A DNA stretch of 10,146 nucleotides from NCBI GenBank assembly GCA_034440595.1, contig JAWXCH010000142.1, positions 1 through 10,146 of the forward strand, in the 5' to 3' direction. Positions 5,009 through 10,146 of the stretch are shown in pieces. This DNA is from JAWXCH01 sp034440595 (lineage in GTDB: Bacteria > Planctomycetota > Planctomycetia > Pirellulales > JALHPA01). Positions within the stretch are counted from its first letter, which is position 1; each line of letters opens with the position of its first letter. Made by a program: the position numbers and the translations under genes. The notes under the pieces were generated by a model that was given only the letters and a program-made list of their open reading frames with translations, did not search any database and was not told the origin of the DNA.

Positions 5009-6496
5009 TCAGGCTTTGGCCGGGCCAGTCACGCGCTTCAACACATCGCGCATCAACTCCCAGGGACTGTCGTGGCCGGTGAACAACTTAAACTGCAAAC
5101 TGGCCTGCCGAATAAACATCTCTACGCCAGTGACCACCGTGCAGCCTAATGTCCGCGCTTCCTTGATCAGCAGCGTGCTTTCCGGATTATAGACAGTGTC
5201 AAAGACTACCATATAGGGTCGCAAGTGTTTGCGATCATATGGCGTTTCATCCACGTTAGGGTGCATTCCTAACGGCGAACAATTAATCACGACGTCCGGG
5301 GTCACGCCATAGCGATTGTTCCAGTCCAGGCTGCGGCAATTGAACGCTTCCGCCAGTATCTGCGCACGCTTCAGTGTGCGGCTGGCAATCACCGGTTCGG
5401 CCTTGCGCTGCTTGAGTCCATAAACGATGCCCCTGGCGGCCCCACCTGCACCCAGCACCAGCACTGTCTTCCCTTCCAGTGTGCCACGATCCACACTGGG
5501 GGAATGTAGGGCACGCTCCAAACTGTCCATCGCCGCTACGTAGTCGGTGTTGTAGCCAATGATCTCTTTGCCGTTGAAGATCACCGTGTTGGCCGCACCG
5601 ATCCCCTGCACCGCTGGGTCAATCTTGGTCAAGAATTTAAGAATGTTCTCCTTGTGTGGAATCGTAACGCTCAGGCCACGAATGTTCAGTTCCGGGGCGT
5701 CCTCGATGAATTGCTCCAGAAATTCCGCTGGCACACGAAACGGCACGTAAACACCGTTGATTCCGGCAGCCTTCAGCGCCGTATTGTGAATCTGAGGACT
5801 GAGCGAATGGCCAACCGGGTCGGCAATCACGCCGTAAAACACCGTCTTGGCGTTGATCTCATTATGCCGATAAATCTCAGTCATCTGCTGAAAGCTGAGC
5901 TGACCTGGCGCAAGCTGCCGTTCGTGATGAAACGTGGAATACACAAACGGCGGATTAAAGCGCGTGCCAAGTATCCGCGACGGTGTGCCCATGTCCCCCA
6001 TGCACATGGCGACCGTTGGAATGCGTTGATTGGCCAACAGCCGCAAAATGCGAACATTGTCGTGTGGCTGGTTGGCCATGCAGGCCAGTTTAACGATATC
6101 AGCGTCGGTTGAGGCCAGTCGATCGTGGATCGTCTGCAAGTCCTCCGGCGTCTGGCGAAAATCGTGGTAGCTGACAATCCGCTTGGTTTTACCAAACCGC
6201 GGTACCGACGCGGCAATGTCATCCTCCAGATCGACCCAGTCGACCCCTTCGGCAATTGCAGTGCGCAACAGCAACATCCGCTGCTGCTCGGTCCCCTGCC
6301 AACGACCACCATCCGCCTGACGGCGCACCGTCACAATCACCGGGCAGGGTCGATCGGCCAGCAGTCGCTTCAGATTCACCTCGCCATTGATGTAATCCAG
6401 GCGCAGCTCAACCAGTTTGGCACCTTTTTCCACCAGGTGCTTAAACTCGGCGAGCATATGCCGATGGCGTCCGCGACCGATACTGACACAGAGCAT
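5009..6496 (-). CDS. aroDE: Bifunctional 3-dehydroquinate dehydratase (type I) / shikimate dehydrogenase fusion
   Basis: This 495-residue protein joins two consecutive shikimate-pathway enzymes. Residues 1 to about 212 are a type I dehydroquinate dehydratase: ELRLDY (30-35), VTVRR (55-59), catalytic His111 in SYHDF and Schiff-base Lys136 in DIVKLA, ending with GTRFNPPFVYSTFH (177-190). Residues about 216-495 are an NADP-type shikimate dehydrogenase: GHSLSPQIHN (229-238), catalytic Lys282 in TIPHKEN, GAANTV (300-305), Asp318 in NTD, dinucleotide loop GAGGAA (349-354) and INCSPLGMHPN (404-414). Both active sites look complete. Fusions of this order are known in plants and some bacteria such as chlamydiae. 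Channelling of dehydroshikimate is possible but not shown. The ATG at 6496 gives a family-like start at once, though without a Shine-Dalgarno site. A candidate promoter lies in the 133-nt upstream gap and shikimate kinase follows 9 nt downstream. Confidence 0.97.
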   Translation of the reverse strand: MLCVSIGRGRHRHMLAEFKHLVEKGAKLVELRLDYINGEVNLKRLLADRPCPVIVTVRRQADGGRWQGTEQQRMLLLRTAIAEGVDWVDLEDDIAASVPRFGKTKRIVSYHDFRQTPEDLQTIHDRLASTDADIVKLACMANQPHDNVRILRLLANQRIPTVAMCMGDMGTPSRILGTRFNPPFVYSTFHHERQLAPGQLSFQQMTEIYRHNEINAKTVFYGVIADPVGHSLSPQIHNTALKAAGINGVYVPFRVPAEFLEQFIEDAPELNIRGLSVTIPHKENILKFLTKIDPAVQGIGAANTVIFNGKEIIGYNTDYVAAMDSLERALHSPSVDRGTLEGKTVLVLGAGGAARGIVYGLKQRKAEPVIASRTLKRAQILAEAFNCRSLDWNNRYGVTPDVVINCSPLGMHPNVDETPYDRKHLRPYMVVFDTVYNPESTLLIKEARTLGCTVVTGVEMFIRQASLQFKLFTGHDSPWELMRDVLKRVTGPAKA

Positions 6497-6564
6497 AGAT
6501 TCTTGACTGAGAAGGAGAGTAAAACGAAGTCCTGGCCAGCATCAAAAAAACCACTCGACAATTT

Positions 6565-6596
6565 TGCCAATGGCAGCCCCCCATTATATGGTGGGC
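6565..6596. repeat. Two adjacent inverted repeats at the aroDE promoter
   Basis: GCCCCCCAT (6576-6584) and ATGGTGGGC (6588-6596) pair over eight of nine positions around a 3-nt loop. Immediately beside them TGCCAATGGCA (6565-6575) is a symmetric element with 5-bp arms about a central base. The first could be a hairpin at the end of mutL transcripts, but no T-run follows directly; the nearest is at 6544-6550. Because they cover the -10 and likely start site, they could equally be regulator-binding sites. Confidence 0.4.
6583..6588 (-). promoter_or_regulatory. Candidate -10 box (perfect TATAAT) for aroDE-aroK
   Basis: TATAAT on the minus strand is a full consensus match. Transcription would start near 6576, about 80 nt before the aroDE ATG. 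The -35 is poor: 17 nt upstream reads GTGCAA. The box sits in the loop and arm of the inverted repeat at 6576-6596, and a second symmetric element (6565-6575) covers the predicted start site. The leader also contains a T-run (7 T on the minus strand, 6544-6550) and a pyrimidine-rich stretch before the start codon. Confidence 0.5.
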
Positions 6597-6629
6597 GCTA
6601 CCAAATTGCACCACAAGAATTAGGCCAAC

Positions 6630-8624
6630 TTACGTCCGCTTAAACTGCCGGTCCAGCTCGTCACGCGTAAAGACCAGTGCCGTTGGCCGCCCGTGCGGGC
6701 AATGATGCGAATCCTGATACAGATGCCGCTGCTGGACCAAGGCGGCCACCTCCTGCTGGCTGAGGCGGTCCCCTGCCTTGATCGCCGATTTACAAGAAAT
6801 CATGTGCAATAACTCATCTAGCAGGTCGCGCCGCTCCGGGGACTTGCCCCCACTCATCAAGTGATCGACCAGGTCGCGCAGCACCTCCGTCGGGCGGAAA
6901 TTCGCCAACATCGCCGGGTAGCTGGTAACCAGAATCGTATCCCCACCGAACGGCTCAACCTCAATCCCCAGCTTTGCCAAAGTGGCCCGTTCGGCTAGTA
7001 CCGCAGCCGCCTCGGCGGGTCCCAAATCGACCGGCTCGGGGACCAGCAGTCGCTGACACTCCATCGCCCCGGCGAGAACCTTTTCGCGGATCTGCTCATA
7101 GAGCACGCGCTCGTGCAAAGCATGCTGGTCGATGACCACCAGGCCGTCCGCCGTCTCGGCAATCAAATACCGGTTATGCACCTGAATCGCGGCCGGACGA
7201 ACCGCCTCCGCCTGCTCGTAGCCACCGAAATCCACGTGCGGCGAAATTGCATCAGCATGCACTGGATCGAAGGTGCCGCTTACTGCTGCCGGAGCGACTG
7301 CTTGCTGCGTATTAGCCGATTTAGCCTGTGCTGAATCTCCCCAAGTACTTCGCGGGCCGGGCGGTGCCAGCGGCCGCTCCAATGTGTGCAAATTCAACGG
7401 CAAATTTTGCGAACGGGAAGACCCAAACGGATCGTCATCTTCCCCCTGCTCGCCAGTATTGCCATCGGGTAGCTCTCCTTTAGCCCAGGCCATCAGGTCG
7501 CGGCGAACTTGCGACGCAGTATCAGGGTTTAGCGCCGCCGCTGCTTCACTACCCTCGGAGTCGATTTGCTGCTGCGTGGGTTGCAACCGCGCCGTCAAAT
7601 CCGACGTCAGAAACTTCGTCCGCAACGTCCCGAGCAATTGGCTGTAGATTTTGCCCCCATCCTGAAAACGGACCTCCAGCTTTGTGGGGTGAACATTGAC
7701 ATCGACCGCCTCCGGGGGCATGGAAATCTGCAAAAAGCAGATCGGAAACCGGCCGGTCAATAGCAGCCCGCGGTAGGCCTCCCCCAGCGCATGCTGCAGC
7801 GCACGATCGCGAATGCAACGACCATTGATAAATAGATACTGCAGGCGATTGTTCCCTCGGCTTTGCGAAGGGCGAGCTACGTAGCCCGAGAGATGAACTG
7901 TGCCGTCAAAACTTTCGACCCAGATCAGCTCGCGCGCCACTTCCTCGCCAAAGAAGCTGGCGACTCGGGCCGGCAAGTTATCCGTGGGGGGCAGGTCATG
8001 CACCAGTTTGGTGCCATGCCGCAAGGTGAAGTGAATGTGTGGGTGTGCCAGCGCCAGCCGCGTAAAAGCCTCGGCCGTGTGCCCCATCTCGGTCTGTGTG
8101 GCACGAAAGAACTTGCGACGAACCGGTGTATTGAAGAACAGATTGTGGACTTCAATTGTGGTACCGACCGGTGTTCCGCAAGGAGCAATTTCGCTCAGTT
8201 TGCCGCCGACGATTTCCAGTTCGGCTCCACTGTCGCTCTCTCGGGTTCGGCTGCGAATCACCGTCCGACTGACCTCGGCGATGGAGGCCAGTGCCTCGCC
8301 GCGAAAGCCCAGCGTGCTGACGCGAAATAGATCGTCGGCCTCTTGGATCTTGCTGGTCGCGTGTGCCGCGACCGCCAACGGCAGGTCCGACTCCGAGATC
8401 CCACAGCCATTGTCCACCACACGGATCAGGTCGATTCCCCCCTGCTCGACGGTGACGTCGATCCGCGTTGCGCCAGAGTCGACCGCGTTCTCAAGCAGCT
8501 CCTTGGCCACGCTGGCCGGTCGCTCGATCACCTCGCCAGCAGCGATCTTGTTGATCACGCTTTGCGAAAGCTGGCGGATAACCGGCGTCGAGGTCTCGGT
8601 CGAGTTTTCTATTATTGTGGACAC
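6630..8624 (-). CDS. mutL: MutL, DNA mismatch repair endonuclease
   Basis: MutL couples mismatch recognition by MutS to strand incision. This 664-residue protein has the GHKL ATPase at residues about 15-325: NKIAAGEVIERP, catalytic Glu45 in ELLENAVDSGA, DNGCGI (71-76), TLGFRGEALASI (104-115) and NVHPTK (310-315). A low-complexity linker spans about 341-475. The C-terminal domain has the metal-binding endonuclease motif DQHALHERVLYE (499-510), matching DQHA(x2)E(x4)E, plus SCKSAIK (610-616) and CPHGRP (642-647). QRLLVP (524-529) fits the sliding-clamp-binding pattern known from Bacillus MutL. This is therefore the nicking type found in bacteria without MutH. I chose GTG 8624, 15 residues before the conserved IRQL; no ATG lies near. 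The longer frame to 8789 would overlap the regulator gene by 122 nt and adds non-homologous residues. mutS is not adjacent. The gap to the upstream gene is 43 nt without a clear promoter. Confidence 0.96.
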   Translation of the reverse strand: MSTIIENSTETSTPVIRQLSQSVINKIAAGEVIERPASVAKELLENAVDSGATRIDVTVEQGGIDLIRVVDNGCGISESDLPLAVAAHATSKIQEADDLFRVSTLGFRGEALASIAEVSRTVIRSRTRESDSGAELEIVGGKLSEIAPCGTPVGTTIEVHNLFFNTPVRRKFFRATQTEMGHTAEAFTRLALAHPHIHFTLRHGTKLVHDLPPTDNLPARVASFFGEEVARELIWVESFDGTVHLSGYVARPSQSRGNNRLQYLFINGRCIRDRALQHALGEAYRGLLLTGRFPICFLQISMPPEAVDVNVHPTKLEVRFQDGGKIYSQLLGTLRTKFLTSDLTARLQPTQQQIDSEGSEAAAALNPDTASQVRRDLMAWAKGELPDGNTGEQGEDDDPFGSSRSQNLPLNLHTLERPLAPPGPRSTWGDSAQAKSANTQQAVAPAAVSGTFDPVHADAISPHVDFGGYEQAEAVRPAAIQVHNRYLIAETADGLVVIDQHALHERVLYEQIREKVLAGAMECQRLLVPEPVDLGPAEAAAVLAERATLAKLGIEVEPFGGDTILVTSYPAMLANFRPTEVLRDLVDHLMSGGKSPERRDLLDELLHMISCKSAIKAGDRLSQQEVAALVQQRHLYQDSHHCPHGRPTALVFTRDELDRQFKRT

Positions 8625-8667
8625 TTCCGTGTGCGCTCTTATGTCGTAGGGATAGCCAGACTTTAAA

Positions 8668-10125
8668 TTACAATCCGTATTCCTTGATTTTACGGTACAG
8701 CGTCCGCTCGCCAATACCCAACATGCTGGCGGCCTGCTCGCGATTGCCCCCGCTGAAGGCCAGCGTCTCAGTGATAAATAACCGCTCAATTTCAGTCAGT
8801 GGCTTGCCAATCAGACTGGCCAGTGAACCGGCCGCACCTGGCTCCGCGGCCACCGTGGCAGCGGCCGCCAGTTGACCCGCTGTGGCACCCTGTAGCGGAT
8901 CGCTGAGAATCTCCGACGGCAGATCGTCCAGATCCAACACCGAGTCGTAGTCGACGACCACCATGCTTTCAATCACATTGCGCAACTGTCGCACATTGCC
9001 CGGCCAGTCGAAGGCGAGCAATTTCATCCGCGCCGCAGGGGACATACTCTTGACCGTTTTGTGATGCCGCTTGGAGAACTGCCGGATGAAGTGCTCAATC
9101 AACAGCGGGATATCCTGTGCGCGATCGCGCAGCGGCGGCAACTCAATCGTGATCACCTTCAGCCGATGATACAGATCACTGCGAAAGCTTCCGGCCGCAA
9201 TCGCGTCCTCCAGATTCCGGTTAGTCGCCGACAACACGCGCACATTGACCTTGATCTGCTCGTTCGAACCGACTCGCGTAATCTCGCCATTCTCCAAGAC
9301 ACGCAGCAACTTAATCTGCGTCGCCATCGGCATATCGCCGACTTCGTCCAAAAACATCGTACCGCCGTGGGCATAGGCAAACTTGCCGACGCGATCGGTC
9401 GAGGCGTCGGTAAAGGCTCCCTTCACATGCCCAAACAGCTCGCTCTCCAGAATGTTTTCGCTCAGTGCGGCACAGTTCAGCGCTACAAACGGCTTGCTCT
9501 TGCGTGGGCTGTTCTGATGGATCGCCTGTGCGACCAGTTCCTTGCCAGTACCGGTCTCTCCCTGAATTAACACGCTGGCGTCAGTGGGTGCGATTCGTTT
9601 CAACCGGTCGATGACCGCGTTCATCAACGGGCTGCTGCCAACCACCCCTTCAAAGCCGAATTTTTCATCCAGCCGTCGGTGCAACTCGACATTTGTCCGC
9701 CGCAAGCGAACCGCCTCGGCCGCGCGACTGACCACAATCCGCAACTGTTTAAGGTCAAGCGGCTTTTGCAGGTAGTTGAAGGCCCCCTGCTGCATCGCTT
9801 CGACCGCCGAAGGGATCGAACCGTGCCCGGTGACCAGAATCACCTCGCACTCGGGAAGCGCCTGGCGTGCCCTTTTGAGAATCTCCAGGCCATTCACATC
9901 ATTCATCATCAGGTCAGTGATGATCAGATCGAGATTCTCGCGTTCAACCAGTTTGGCCCCTTCGCTGCCAGAGGTAGCGATCGCGCACTCGTAGCCCGCG
10001 ACTTCCAGACTCTCGGCCACTACTTGCGCATGAGCCGCGTCATTGTCGACGATCAGAATCCGAATATCCCCCGGCAACGGCGCAGTCAGATCCACCGTCG
10101 CGGATGCCGCGTCGTGGTTCAGCAA
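8668..10125 (-). CDS. NtrC-family sigma-54-dependent response regulator; 5' end unresolved at right edge
   Basis: This is a two-component regulator that should activate sigma-54 promoters. Counting from TTG 10125, the receiver domain is about 20-140, with acidic Asp27/Asp29, phosphoacceptor Asp71 (ITDLMMNDVNG), Thr99 and Lys121 in LQKPLD. The AAA+ domain is about 160-395: Walker A GETGTGKE (189-196), the sigma-54-contact loop GAFTDA (236-241, usually GAFTGA), Walker B MFLDE (257-261) and WPGNVRQLRN (374-383). A Fis-type helix-turn-helix is at about 444-483, including NREQAASMLGIGERTLYRKI. The start is uncertain: TTG 10125 and GTG 10095 are candidates, neither well spaced from a ribosome site. 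The frame is open without a stop to the right edge, so the gene may begin beyond it. The cognate histidine kinase is not seen and may lie upstream. mutL follows after 43 nt. Confidence 0.93.
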   Translation of the reverse strand: MLNHDAASATVDLTAPLPGDIRILIVDNDAAHAQVVAESLEVAGYECAIATSGSEGAKLVERENLDLIITDLMMNDVNGLEILKRARQALPECEVILVTGHGSIPSAVEAMQQGAFNYLQKPLDLKQLRIVVSRAAEAVRLRRTNVELHRRLDEKFGFEGVVGSSPLMNAVIDRLKRIAPTDASVLIQGETGTGKELVAQAIHQNSPRKSKPFVALNCAALSENILESELFGHVKGAFTDASTDRVGKFAYAHGGTMFLDEVGDMPMATQIKLLRVLENGEITRVGSNEQIKVNVRVLSATNRNLEDAIAAGSFRSDLYHRLKVITIELPPLRDRAQDIPLLIEHFIRQFSKRHHKTVKSMSPAARMKLLAFDWPGNVRQLRNVIESMVVVDYDSVLDLDDLPSEILSDPLQGATAGQLAAAATVAAEPGAAGSLASLIGKPLTEIERLFITETLAFSGGNREQAASMLGIGERTLYRKIKEYGL

Positions 10126-10146
10126 TTCCTCAGTGCGAGCTTCAGA

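Noticed and set aside
6544..6550. Run of seven T on the minus strand as an intrinsic terminator of mutL
   Set aside because: The nearest good hairpin (6576-6596) is about 25 nt away and the sequence directly before the run has only a very weak stem, so it does not form a canonical terminator.
8035..8649. 204-residue plus-strand open frame
   Set aside because: It is antisense to the strongly conserved MutL ATPase domain. Its Ser/Arg-rich composition is typical of a shadow frame in G+C-rich DNA.
8625..8789. 55-residue N-terminal extension of MutL
   Set aside because: It would overlap the end of the response regulator, whose Fis-type helix-turn-helix is clearly coding there. The extra residues do not look like any MutL N-terminus.
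1..10146. Mobile element, CRISPR array, tRNA/rRNA or phage remnant
   Set aside because: No transposase or integrase motifs, terminal inverted repeats, spaced identical repeats or cloverleaf-like segments were seen. The genes are close-packed core metabolism, repair and regulation.

Overview
This window looks like ordinary chromosome from a member of the Planctomycetota, probably a Pirellula/Rhodopirellula-like lineage. That placement is inference from memory of family features. It rests on a fused 3-dehydroquinate dehydratase/shikimate dehydrogenase next to shikimate kinase, a prepilin peptidase without zinc cysteines and with a large insert, an uncharacterised protein of planctomycete flavour, frequent GTG/TTG starts and weak Shine-Dalgarno sites. 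Base composition is moderately G+C-rich throughout. I see no transposase, tRNA, rRNA, CRISPR array or phage gene.

Every credible gene lies on the minus strand, so transcription runs from the right edge to the left. In that order: (1) an NtrC-type sigma-54 response regulator (8668-10125), whose frame stays open to the right edge; (2) mutL (start 8624), an endonuclease-type mismatch-repair protein; (3) a gap with a perfect TATAAT box and inverted repeats, leading into the fused aroD-aroE gene (5009-6496); (4) aroK/aroL shikimate kinase (4439-4999), 9 nt downstream; (5) an unusual prepilin peptidase (3117-4451) overlapping the end of the kinase gene; (6) an unrecognised 205-residue protein (2408-3025) with a TTG start; (7) an OmpA/MotB-like lipoprotein (1455-2282) with its own promoter and the only perfect Shine-Dalgarno site seen here; (8) hisH (741-1346); (9) hisA (550 to the left edge, truncated).

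The fused AroDE enzyme and shikimate kinase carry out consecutive steps of the shikimate pathway (dehydroquinate to dehydroshikimate to shikimate to shikimate-3-phosphate) and look co-transcribed. The prepilin peptidase, for type IV pilin or type II secretion pseudopilin processing, seems translationally coupled to the kinase although functionally unrelated. HisH and HisA act at adjoining steps of histidine synthesis but are separated by 190 nt containing a separate candidate promoter. The regulator and MutL sit 43 nt apart.

I did not find a new multi-gene system. The points most worth a second look are the divergent prepilin peptidase, the unrecognised 205-residue protein, and symmetric sequence elements overlapping three of the four candidate promoters (hisA, hisH, aroDE). 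All long plus-strand frames look like shadows of minus-strand genes.
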